A DNA stretch of 64,000 nucleotides from the NCBI GenBank assembly GCA_963715455.1, contig OY970245.1, forward strand, positions 2,418,001 through 2,482,000, read 5' to 3'. Origin of the DNA: VRUE01 sp963715455 (lineage in GTDB: Bacteria; Actinomycetota; Thermoleophilia; Solirubrobacterales; 70-9). Made by a program: the position numbers and the translations under genes. Below the pieces are notes generated by a model that saw only the letters and a program-made list of their open reading frames with translations, was not told the DNA's origin and did not search any database. This document shows, piece by piece, positions 53,397 through 60,595 of this stretch (positions within the stretch are counted from its first letter, which is position 1; the number at the start of each line of letters is the position of its first letter).

Positions 53397-54782
53397 TTAG
53401 GCGGCGAGCGAGCTGGCGCTGCCGAGCAGCTGCAGCACCTCCTCGGCGGCGCGCTCGCCAGCCTGCAGGGCGCCCTCCATGTAGCCGCTCCAGACGGTGG
53501 CCGTCTCGGTGCCGGCCCAGTGGATGCGACCGACCGACTCGCGCAGCGCCGGTCCACAGGCGGTCCAGCCGCCGGGGCCGAAGTTCGAGGTGGGCCCACC
53601 GCCGGACCATGGCTCTGCTGCCCAGGCCTGTTCGGCGTAGTCGAGGGGCTCGGCCGCCGCCGAGCCGAAGAGCCGCTCGAAGCAGGCGAGCACCGCCGCT
53701 CGGCGAGCCGCGGACCCCAGCGTCGCCATCTGACGCGCCTCGGGGCCGCCGACGAAGCCGAGCATCACCCCGGCCGAACCATCGGCCGGGGAGCAGTCGA
53801 AGGTGAGTGTCACCGGGCCGGCGTCGGTGACCGACTCGCCGCTAAGGCCATCGTCTCGCCAGAACGGCGTTTCGTAGAGCGCCACGCACTTGTTCAGCGC
53901 GCCTGGCTGCAGGCGCTCGCCGAGCTCGCGCCGCTGCGGCGGCAGCAGGGGGTCGAACTCGATTCGGGCGGCGATCGCCGGCGGCACAGCGACGATCACG
54001 TGCTCCGCCTGCAGCTCGAAGCCCTCGGCAAAGATGCGCACCGCCCCGTCGCCCTGCTCGATGCGCCACACCGGAGCGCCCAGCCGAACCCGCTCGCCAA
54101 GCGAGCCGGCGAGGCCGAGGGGCAAGGCCTGCGCGCCACCGTCGAGGCGATCCTGCTGGGCGCCCCCCTCGGTGTCGATCAGCTTGTCGAAGCTGCCCGC
54201 GGCACTGACGTAGAAGAGCACGTGGAGCATCGAGAGCTCCTCCGGCCCGGCGCCCCACACCGTTCGCCCAGCGAGGCCGATCAGCTCGCGAGCGACCGGC
54301 GTGCGCACGTTGGCCGCGCACCACTCGGCGAGGGTCAGGCCGTCGAGCTCAGCAGCGCGCTGCGCGGCCCAAGGCTGCTCGGCGCCGACTTCGCGGGCGA
54401 GGCGCGCGATGCGCCGCCGGGCGAGAAAGATGTCCCAGAGCACACCCGGGCCGAGACGCGGGATCGTGCCCCGGTAGCGCCGCCGCTTGCCACCCACATC
54501 GAGCAGGTTCCGGCCGGCCCCGTGCTGGGGGAAGCTGCCGATTCCCAACTCACCGGCGAGCGCCTGCACGCGTGAGTGATCGGAGCCCACCCACTGGCCG
54601 CCGAGATCGACCTGGACCCCCTCGCCGAGCACGCCGTTGAGCAGGCGCCCGCCGACGCGATCGCGGGCCTCGAGCACGAGCACCTCGTGCCCGGCGTCAG
54701 CCACCGCCTGCGCGGCGCGCAGGCCGGAGAGGCCGGCGCCGACCACAGCCACCTCGACGCCGGCCGGCGCATCGCGGACCAT
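53397..54782 (-). CDS. Flavin monoamine oxidase family protein
   Basis: 461 residues. The N-terminus AVVGAGLSGLRAAQAVADAG and VLEARDRVGGR is the FAD Rossmann signature of the amine-oxidase family. GGAQQDRLDGGAQALP is the conserved substrate-domain block (usually GGxxxxPxxL). The C-terminus has IHWAGTETATVWSGYMEGALQAG, the second FAD motif. It should oxidise a primary or secondary amine, such as a polyamine, with oxygen. Its start overlaps the LLM oxidoreductase stop within 4 nt, so the pair is probably one transcript. The substrate is not predictable. Confidence 0.92.
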   Translation of the reverse strand: MVRDAPAGVEVAVVGAGLSGLRAAQAVADAGHEVLVLEARDRVGGRLLNGVLGEGVQVDLGGQWVGSDHSRVQALAGELGIGSFPQHGAGRNLLDVGGKRRRYRGTIPRLGPGVLWDIFLARRRIARLAREVGAEQPWAAQRAAELDGLTLAEWCAANVRTPVARELIGLAGRTVWGAGPEELSMLHVLFYVSAAGSFDKLIDTEGGAQQDRLDGGAQALPLGLAGSLGERVRLGAPVWRIEQGDGAVRIFAEGFELQAEHVIVAVPPAIAARIEFDPLLPPQRRELGERLQPGALNKCVALYETPFWRDDGLSGESVTDAGPVTLTFDCSPADGSAGVMLGFVGGPEARQMATLGSAARRAAVLACFERLFGSAAAEPLDYAEQAWAAEPWSGGGPTSNFGPGGWTACGPALRESVGRIHWAGTETATVWSGYMEGALQAGERAAEEVLQLLGSASSLAA

Positions 54783-54785
54783 CGC

Positions 54786-55631
54786 TCAGAGGCCGACGGC
54801 GTCGGCCAGCAGGTCGACCTGACCGGGATCGTGGGACGAGGGGCAGAAGATCAGCTCGTCGCAGCCCGCAGCTTCGTATGCCGCGACCTGCTGGCGCACG
54901 GCCTCGACGTCCTTAGCCGCCCCGTCCACGATGAAGTCGGCGATCTGCTCGCCCAGCCAGGCGTAGTAGTCGCCCATGTTGGCTTGGGCTTCCTGCTCGG
55001 CTTGCTCGCCGAGCGAGAAGTAGGCGAGGGCCTGCGTCCGTGGCGCCGCGTCGCGACCCGCCCGCTCCCAGGCGACCCTCGCCTTGGCCGCACCCTCGGC
55101 GAACTGCTCGGGCCCCGAAGCGGCGGCGATCCAGCCATCGGCGAAGCGGGCGGCGCGCTCGAACGACGCTTCGGCGTGCCCGCCGACGATCAGCTCCGGA
55201 GCGCCCTCAGCGGCTGGCCCGACCTCGTTGCCGGACCAGACCTCCTCGATCCGCTCGAGCATCGCATCGAGCTGGCGGCCGCGGCCCTTCAGCTCGACGC
55301 CGCTGGCCTCGTAGTCGTCGTCGCGCCCGCCCAGCCCGAGCCCGAGGGTGAGGCGAGCGCCGGAGAGGGCGTGCAGGCTGAGCGCCTGCTTGGCGAGCTG
55401 GGTGGCATTGACACGCAGGGGCGCCAGCAGGACCGAGGTGCAGAGGCCGATGCGCTCGGTGACCGCGGCGGCCGCGGCAAGCGCGACAAGCGGCTCGTAG
55501 TTGTCGAAGACGATGCGGTCGATCGTGCCCAGGGAGCTGAAGCCGCGGGCATCGGCGCGTCGTGCCCACTCGGTCAGCTGCTCCCCGGTCGTGCGGGGCA
55601 CCGCGTTGGGCAGTCCGATTCCAACGTCCAT
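54786..55631 (-). CDS. LLM-class F420/FMN-dependent oxidoreductase
   Basis: 281 residues. MDVGIGLPNAVPRTTGEQL is the luciferase-like opening. Ser-x-Gly-T-I-D in FSSLGTIDR, GLCTSVLLAPLRVN and LGLGLGGRDDDYEASG follow as in bacterial luciferase-like monooxygenases. In Actinobacteria many of these use coenzyme F420. FMN is also possible. It probably oxidises an organic substrate. It is upstream of the amine oxidase on the same strand. Confidence 0.9.
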   Translation of the reverse strand: MDVGIGLPNAVPRTTGEQLTEWARRADARGFSSLGTIDRIVFDNYEPLVALAAAAAVTERIGLCTSVLLAPLRVNATQLAKQALSLHALSGARLTLGLGLGGRDDDYEASGVELKGRGRQLDAMLERIEEVWSGNEVGPAAEGAPELIVGGHAEASFERAARFADGWIAAASGPEQFAEGAAKARVAWERAGRDAAPRTQALAYFSLGEQAEQEAQANMGDYYAWLGEQIADFIVDGAAKDVEAVRQQVAAYEAAGCDELIFCPSSHDPGQVDLLADAVGL

Positions 55632-55706
55632 CCAGGCCTCCTCAGTCGCCGTCCAAACGCAGCAACCCTAGCGACGGAGACGCTCCGGCCGGCTAGAGTG
55701 ATCCGC

Positions 55707-56141
55707 ATGGTGGACCCCAACGGCAGCGAGGCGCTGAGCGCGGCGATCACGCGCTACAACGAGGCCTGGAACGCCCAGGACCTCGACGCGATCGTCGCCA
55801 TGCACACCCCCGACATGGTCTTCGCCAACCACACGGCGGGCGAGTCGGCCCAGGGCGAGGAGGTACGGGGCCACATCGCCAAGATCTTCGAGGCCTGGCC
55901 CGACATGCGCTTCGAGACGCGGCGGCTCTACGTGCGCGAGGGGGTCGTCACCCAGGAGTGGACGGCAACCGCCTCCCACACCCAGACGCTGCGACGCGGG
56001 GATCTCGAGGCGCCGCCCAGCGGCCTCGAGATCAGCTGGGATGGGGTCGATGTGATCCCCTTCGAGAACGGCTTGATCAAGCGCAAGGACGTCTACTCCG
56101 ACTCCGTCTCGATCCTGCGCCAGGTCGGCCTGTTGGATTGA
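55707..56141 (+). CDS. SnoaL-like (NTF2-fold) protein
   Basis: 144 residues from ATG 55707; GTG 55698 is possible. YNEAWNAQDLDAIVAMHTPDMVF is the SnoaL/nuclear-transport-factor-2-like opening, and the end carries the cone-shaped sheet strand FENGLIKRKDVYSD. Such proteins are small-molecule binding or cyclase/isomerase folds, or enzyme accessory domains. No catalytic residue is diagnostic. It is divergent from the LLM oxidoreductase, with 75 nt between them, and convergent with the next gene. Confidence 0.8.
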   Translation: MVDPNGSEALSAAITRYNEAWNAQDLDAIVAMHTPDMVFANHTAGESAQGEEVRGHIAKIFEAWPDMRFETRRLYVREGVVTQEWTATASHTQTLRRGDLEAPPSGLEISWDGVDVIPFENGLIKRKDVYSDSVSILRQVGLLD

Positions 56142-56159
56142 CCCAGCGCGCTCGCCCGC

Positions 56160-56612
56160 TCAGCGGCGCAACTGCTGCAGGCGACCGCGAAGGAGGGCGG
56201 GCCATGCCCGCGGGCGGCGAGCGGCGGTCAGCGCGATCGGCGCCGAGTCGAAGTAGGAGACCCGCTCGGTTGCGAGCCCGTCCTCGCCAAGGACGAAGCG
56301 GTCGACCGCCTGCCAGGAAATCGGCTTGCCGCCGGCCGTGCCGCTCAGGCTGAACTCGATCAGCACACCATCCTCGGTCGCGCCCCAGCGGTGCACCTCG
56401 CCGGTCAGGTCGGAGATCAGCTGGAACAAGGCGGCAAACGTGCGCCGCCCCTCCTCGAGCGTGTGCGTCGTGGGCATCAGCGGCGTGACGAGTCGCACCT
56501 CCTCGGCCAGGACCGTGTCGAGTCCCTCGGGCGTTGGAGCCCGCCAGTACTCGGCGAACCGGCGCGTGAAGTCGTCAGCCTCCACCTCGCTCGGGCGAGC
56601 CTCACCGCGCAT
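56160..56612 (-). CDS. SnoaL/NTF2-like protein downstream of a TetR gene
   Basis: 150 residues from ATG 56612 (GGAGGAG as ribosome-binding site). An ATG 23 codons upstream is open but antisense-like. RRFAEYWRAPTPEGLDTVLAEEVRLVTP starts the NTF2-like fold, and the C-terminus is a basic tail. The gene overlaps the TetR stop by 11 nt. It is probably controlled by that regulator and may act on the same compound as the cupin genes nearby. No catalytic residues are recognised. Confidence 0.75.
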   Translation of the reverse strand: MRGEARPSEVEADDFTRRFAEYWRAPTPEGLDTVLAEEVRLVTPLMPTTHTLEEGRRTFAALFQLISDLTGEVHRWGATEDGVLIEFSLSGTAGGKPISWQAVDRFVLGEDGLATERVSYFDSAPIALTAARRPRAWPALLRGRLQQLRR

Positions 56613-57219
56613 CTGGCAACTCCTCCAGGAGGCGGTCGACGATGGCACGAGCGTGGTCGAAGGCCGAGCGGTCGCCGGCAAGGCGGTGGCGCGAGTTGGC
56701 GCCCATCACGACGGCATAGAGCTCGAAGGCGAAGCGGCCAGGATCCTCCGCGCCGGCAATGCGCGCCTGGTGCTCCAGCTCCGCCAGCCAGCCGTCGAGG
56801 GCGTGGGCGATCGCGTCGCGCACCGGCCCCGGCCGGTCGTCGTACTCAGCCGAGGTGGCAGCCCAGAAACAGCCCCCCGAGTAGGCGCCGCTCTCCAGAT
56901 GCGCCAGATAGCGGTCGGCCATCGCCCGCAGGCGCCGCGCCCCACAGGGGGTCTCGCCGGCAGGATCGATCACCGCCACCCGGAAGCGACGCGCGGCTGC
57001 CTCAACGGTCGCCAGCTGTAGCTCCTGCTTCGAGCCGAAATGGGCGAAGAGGCCGCTCTTGCTCATCGCCAGCTCCGTCGCCAGCCGGCCGATCGTCAGG
57101 CCCTCGAGACCCTCGACCGAGGCGAGGTCGACCGCCGTGTCGAGGATCGCGACCCGTGTCTGGGCCCCCTTGCCGGCGGCGGAGGGCTCCTCGGTCGAGA
57201 CTGCCTCGCTCGTCGCCAT
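56602..57219 (-). CDS. TetR-family transcriptional regulator
   Basis: 205 residues. The N-terminal HTH is LTIGRLATELAMSKSGLFAHFGSKQELQLATV (given in part: residues ~40–70), the TetR_N signature. The C-terminal ligand domain includes a Cys-rich GGCFWAATSAEYDDRPG, seen in a common actinobacterial TetR subgroup. It likely represses its own operon, whose downstream member is the SnoaL-like gene. A palindrome 22 nt upstream of its start (ACGAACGTTCGT) is the candidate operator and would also reach the divergent cupin gene. Confidence 0.92.
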   Translation of the reverse strand: MATSEAVSTEEPSAAGKGAQTRVAILDTAVDLASVEGLEGLTIGRLATELAMSKSGLFAHFGSKQELQLATVEAAARRFRVAVIDPAGETPCGARRLRAMADRYLAHLESGAYSGGCFWAATSAEYDDRPGPVRDAIAHALDGWLAELEHQARIAGAEDPGRFAFELYAVVMGANSRHRLAGDRSAFDHARAIVDRLLEELPDAR

Positions 57220-57241
57220 CGATCACAGGCTACATAAAAGC

Positions 57242-57253
57242 ACGAACGTTCGT
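57242..57253. promoter_or_regulatory. Candidate TetR operator
   Basis: ACGAACGTTCGT is a perfect 12-bp palindrome. It lies between the divergent TetR and cupin genes, 22 nt from the regulator start and 64 nt from the cupin start. Confidence 0.6.
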
Positions 57254-57317
57254 TCATATCGATAGGATCGCGCCCGCGACCCCAAGTACAAAAGCCAGAC
57301 TGAATCAGGGAGGCAAG

Positions 57318-57710
57318 ATGAGCACGTTCACAGTGAGGAAGATCGACGAGATGGAGGCGATCTACCGGGGCGCCTTCAAGCGGGTTAGAGCGGAGTTGGG
57401 GGTGGAGTCGTTCGGCATCCAGCTGATCGACATGCCGCCGAACTTCGAGAACTACCCCGAGCACGACCACGCGCAGGACGGCCAGGAGGAGGTCTACGTG
57501 GCGATGAACGGTGGTGGGGAGATCGAGATCGAGGGTGAGCGCTACCCCCTGGACCCCGATCACATGGCGCGCGTCGGCCCCGGTGTGAAGCGCAAGGTCT
57601 GGCCGGGCCCCGATGGCATCCGCCTGCTGATCATGGGCGGCGTTCCAGGGGACAGCTACGAGGCCCCCGACATCACGAAGCTCGGCGAACCCGACCCGAT
57701 GGCGAGCTAG
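57318..57710 (+). CDS. Small single-domain cupin
   Basis: 130 residues from ATG 57318, which follows GGGAGGCAAG. A longer open stretch upstream is an artefact of the antisense of TetR. Cupin motif 1 is ENYPEHDHAQDGQEEVYVAMNG (partly G(X)5HXHX3,4E(X)6G: metal-ligand His residues present) and motif 2 is HMARVGPGVKRKVWPG. Single-domain cupins can be sugar epimerases, dioxygenases or storage-type binding proteins. It is divergent from TetR across the candidate operator and may be its target. Its stop overlaps that of the small Cys protein. Confidence 0.85.
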   Translation: MSTFTVRKIDEMEAIYRGAFKRVRAELGVESFGIQLIDMPPNFENYPEHDHAQDGQEEVYVAMNGGGEIEIEGERYPLDPDHMARVGPGVKRKVWPGPDGIRLLIMGGVPGDSYEAPDITKLGEPDPMAS

Positions 57711-57901
57711 GAACCAGGTCCCTTGCCGGTGCCTGCCCGCGGCTCATAGCCGGGGCAGGCCGCCACCGGGACCCGCGGGTAGCGCGGATAGCTCGGATCG
57801 ACCCGCGAGCGCAGGCAGAGTGAGAAGACCGAGCCGCGGGTGTTGGGCACCAGCTGCTGGTGCCGGCAGCTGTCGCAGAGCCCCCTCGCCGGGCCGGTCA
57901 A
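57707..57901 (-). CDS. Small Cys-rich (zinc-ribbon-like) protein
   Basis: 64 residues from TTG 57901, whose first 4 nt overlap the stop of the upstream cupin gene (TTGA). The product contains GLCDSCRHQQLVPNTRGS, then SLCLRS, then RYPRVPVAACPGYEP. The C-x2-C and two later Cys could hold one zinc. The Pro/Arg/Tyr pattern recurs in small hypothetical proteins I have seen in Actinobacteria (memory, not a search). A frame continuing upstream through the cupin gene is not protein-like. Its role is unknown. Confidence 0.65.
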   Translation of the reverse strand: MTGPARGLCDSCRHQQLVPNTRGSVFSLCLRSRVDPSYPRYPRVPVAACPGYEPRAGTGKGPGS

Positions 57902-58404
57902 GGCGCCGAGTAGCCGCGAGCCCGGCCCAGCACCGCCAAGCCGGCGAACAGCGGCCGCAAGAGCCAGTCCGGCCCGGCCAGCCGGAAGACGTCGCGGTAC
58001 TCGCTCAGCATCACGCCGAAGGCGAGCGGTCCGGGCATCCCGTTGCGGCCGACTTTGCCCTCGCGGTGCAGCGCGTCGATCGCCCGGAACCACTGCTCGG
58101 TACGACCCGCAGGAGCGGTCCGCCAGCGAACCCGGGCGGGCTCCTGGCCGGGATTCCACATCTGATGGACGCCGCCTCTGCGGATCTCGATCGAGTCGCC
58201 GGCACTGAGGTCGCGCTGTGCGCCGTCGACCCGCACGCGGAGCGCTCCGGCGATCACCTCGAAATGCTCGTCTTGCGCCGGGTGAAAGTGCTTGGGCGGC
58301 GGCGAGCCGGCCGGCCCGTAGGTGGCTTCGACCTGGAGCGCCTCGGGGGTCGAAGAGCGCACCTCCAGCGACTCCGACGGGGTGAGCTTGAGAATGTCGG
58401 GCAT
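57898..58404 (-). CDS. Cupin-domain protein
   Basis: 168 residues. Cupin motif 1 is KHFHPAQDEHFEVIAGAL, with the expected His/Glu ligands, and motif 2 is GVHQMWNPGQEPARVRW with a His. The C-terminal ~60 residues are a helical extension. It may bind a metal and act as an isomerase or dioxygenase. The small Cys protein starts in its stop codon. It is divergent from the recD2-like helicase gene with 52 nt between them. Confidence 0.85.
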   Translation of the reverse strand: MPDILKLTPSESLEVRSSTPEALQVEATYGPAGSPPPKHFHPAQDEHFEVIAGALRVRVDGAQRDLSAGDSIEIRRGGVHQMWNPGQEPARVRWRTAPAGRTEQWFRAIDALHREGKVGRNGMPGPLAFGVMLSEYRDVFRLAGPDWLLRPLFAGLAVLGRARGYSAP

Positions 58405-58456
58405 TGCGGACGATGCTAGCGCCGGGAGCCGCCTTGGCCCCAGCTAGCTTTGGGGT

Positions 58457-60595
58457 GTGACCGGCACCGCCACCCTCTTCGACACCGACGCGCCCGGGCA
58501 CTCGGCCACCGTCGAGGTGCTCGGCGTCATCTTCTGCGCCGAGGACGACGGCTACGCGGTGCTCGAGGTCCAGGACGCAGAGTCGGGCGAGGGCTTTGCG
58601 CTGGTCGGCCCGGTCGCGCATCTCGGGGTCGGCGACAGAGCAGAAGTGAGCGGCGAGTGGCAAACGCATGCCCGCTACGGGCGCCAGCTGCGCGCCCAAG
58701 GGGCTCTTCCCCTCGACCCCACCGACCGCGAGGGGCAGATCGCCTACCTAACCTCGCTGCGCCACATCGGCCCAGCCCGGGCCGAACGACTCCTCGACGA
58801 GCACGGCGAGGCGGTGCTCGGCGCGATTGCCGCCAACCCGCAGGCGGTGTTCAGCTCGCTGCGCGGCGTCAGCGCCGACCAGGCGGCAGCCGCGACCGAG
58901 TCGTGGCATGCCAGCCGCGCGGTTCGCGACCTGCATGTGCAGCTCGCTCCCCACGGTCTCGCCCATCTGGCCGCGCCGATCCACAATCGCTTCGGCGAGC
59001 GCTCGATGGCGATCCTCCACGAGGACCCCTACCGGCTGACCGAGGTCGACGGTGTCGGCTTCGCCCGGGCCGACAAGATCGCGCTTGGCGCTGACGTGCC
59101 GCCGGAGTCGAGCCGCCGGGCCCAGGCCGCGGCGGTCTATGCCCTGACCGAGGCCGAGCAGCAGGGCAACAGCTTCCTGCCGCTTACCGAGCTGACCAAG
59201 CGCAGCGCCAAGCTGCTCGGGCTGGCGCCCGATCCCGACGTGCTGAGCGAAGCCCGCGGTCTGCACGTCGAGGAGGGTTGCGTCTACCGCGAGCTGACCC
59301 ATGCGAGCGAGGTTGCCGTCGCGAAGACCCTGGCCAGGCGCGCCGCGGCGCCCCCCCACCTCGATCACGACCCCGGCGAGGCGCCCCCCGAGGATGCCGA
59401 AGGCAACAAGCTCACCGATGAGCAGTGGGCCGCCGTCCGCGGCGCCTTCGCGGCGCGGATCTCGGTGCTCACCGGCGGCCCAGGCGTCGGCAAGACTGCC
59501 TGCACGCGGGCGATCGTCGAGCAGGCCGAGCTGGCCAGCCTGCGCATCGCGCTCTGCGCGCCGACCGGCCGTGCCGCACGCCGTCTCGAGGAGGCGACCG
59601 GCCACGCGGCCCAGACGATTCACCGCCTGCTCGAGTGGATGCCGGGCCGCGAGCCCGCCTTCAAGCCAGGCCACCCACTGCCGGCTGACCTAGTGATCGT
59701 CGATGAGTCCTCGATGCTCAACCTACGCCTGATGGAGGTTCTGCTCGGCGGCCTCGCCGAGTCGACCCACGTGGTCTTCGTCGGCGACGCCGATCAGCTG
59801 CCGCCGATCGGAGCCGGCAAGCCCTTCGAGGACCTGATTGCCGCCGAAATCGCGCCGGTCGTGCGGCTCACGCAGATCTTTCGCCAGGCAGCGCGCTCGA
59901 TGATCACCACCGCGGCCCATGAGATCAACCAGGGCCGCCCTCCCCACCTGACTCCCGGCGAGGGCCAGGATCACGACTTCTTCTTCATCGACCGCACCAA
60001 TCCGGAGCGCGCGCTGGAGACCGTCGTCGAGGTGGTCGCCGAGCGTGCCCCAAAGCGCTTTGCCGTCGACCCGGTGCGCGAGGTGCAAGTGCTGGCGCCG
60101 ATGTACCGGGGCGCGATCGGCATCGACGCGCTCAACGAGGCCTTGCAGCGAGAGCTCAATCCGCGCGGCAAGGCCGCCGTCGGCGGGCGCTTTCGCCTGG
60201 GCGACCGGCTGATCCAGACCCGCAACTCGCATGAGCTGGGCCTGATGAACGGCTCGATCGTCTTCCTCGAGGGAGACGACGCCACCGAGGAGGAGATCCT
60301 CGTCGAGACCGACGAGGGCGAGAAGCTGACCATCCCCTATGGGGAGACGGCGACGTTGCGCCTCGCCTACGCGATCTCGGTGCACAAGGCGCAGGGCTGC
60401 GAGGTCCCCGTCGTGGTCGGCGTCTGCCACCGCTCGCACTCGCGCATGCTGACCCGGCCGCTGCTCTACACGGCGATCACCCGGGCGCGGCGCAGCTGTG
60501 TGCTGATCGGCGATAGCGCCGCCCTCGGAGCCGCCGTGCGCCGTGACGACAGCGGCGGGCGCCATTCCGGCCTTGCCGGGCGCCTGCGCGGTTAA
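58457..60595 (+). CDS. recD2: RecD2-type SF1B DNA helicase
   Basis: 712 residues from GTG 58457. An N-terminal OB-like and HhH part (LTSLRHIGPARAERLLDEHG) precedes helicase motifs: I GGPGVGKTACTRA (~340), II VIVDESSMLNL, III VFVGDADQLPPIG, IV/V and VI SVHKAQGCEVPVVV and TAITRARRSCVLIG. This is the RecD2 layout, a 5'-3' helicase acting outside RecBCD. It probably works in DNA repair and recombination. Its stop overlaps that of the convergent protease by 4 nt. Confidence 0.93.
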   Translation: MTGTATLFDTDAPGHSATVEVLGVIFCAEDDGYAVLEVQDAESGEGFALVGPVAHLGVGDRAEVSGEWQTHARYGRQLRAQGALPLDPTDREGQIAYLTSLRHIGPARAERLLDEHGEAVLGAIAANPQAVFSSLRGVSADQAAAATESWHASRAVRDLHVQLAPHGLAHLAAPIHNRFGERSMAILHEDPYRLTEVDGVGFARADKIALGADVPPESSRRAQAAAVYALTEAEQQGNSFLPLTELTKRSAKLLGLAPDPDVLSEARGLHVEEGCVYRELTHASEVAVAKTLARRAAAPPHLDHDPGEAPPEDAEGNKLTDEQWAAVRGAFAARISVLTGGPGVGKTACTRAIVEQAELASLRIALCAPTGRAARRLEEATGHAAQTIHRLLEWMPGREPAFKPGHPLPADLVIVDESSMLNLRLMEVLLGGLAESTHVVFVGDADQLPPIGAGKPFEDLIAAEIAPVVRLTQIFRQAARSMITTAAHEINQGRPPHLTPGEGQDHDFFFIDRTNPERALETVVEVVAERAPKRFAVDPVREVQVLAPMYRGAIGIDALNEALQRELNPRGKAAVGGRFRLGDRLIQTRNSHELGLMNGSIVFLEGDDATEEEILVETDEGEKLTIPYGETATLRLAYAISVHKAQGCEVPVVVGVCHRSHSRMLTRPLLYTAITRARRSCVLIGDSAALGAAVRRDDSGGRHSGLAGRLRG

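Noticed and set aside
57707..58699. 330-codon minus-strand frame running through the cupin gene into the small Cys protein
   Set aside because: Only the last 64 codons look like protein. The upstream part overlaps the conserved cupin in another frame.
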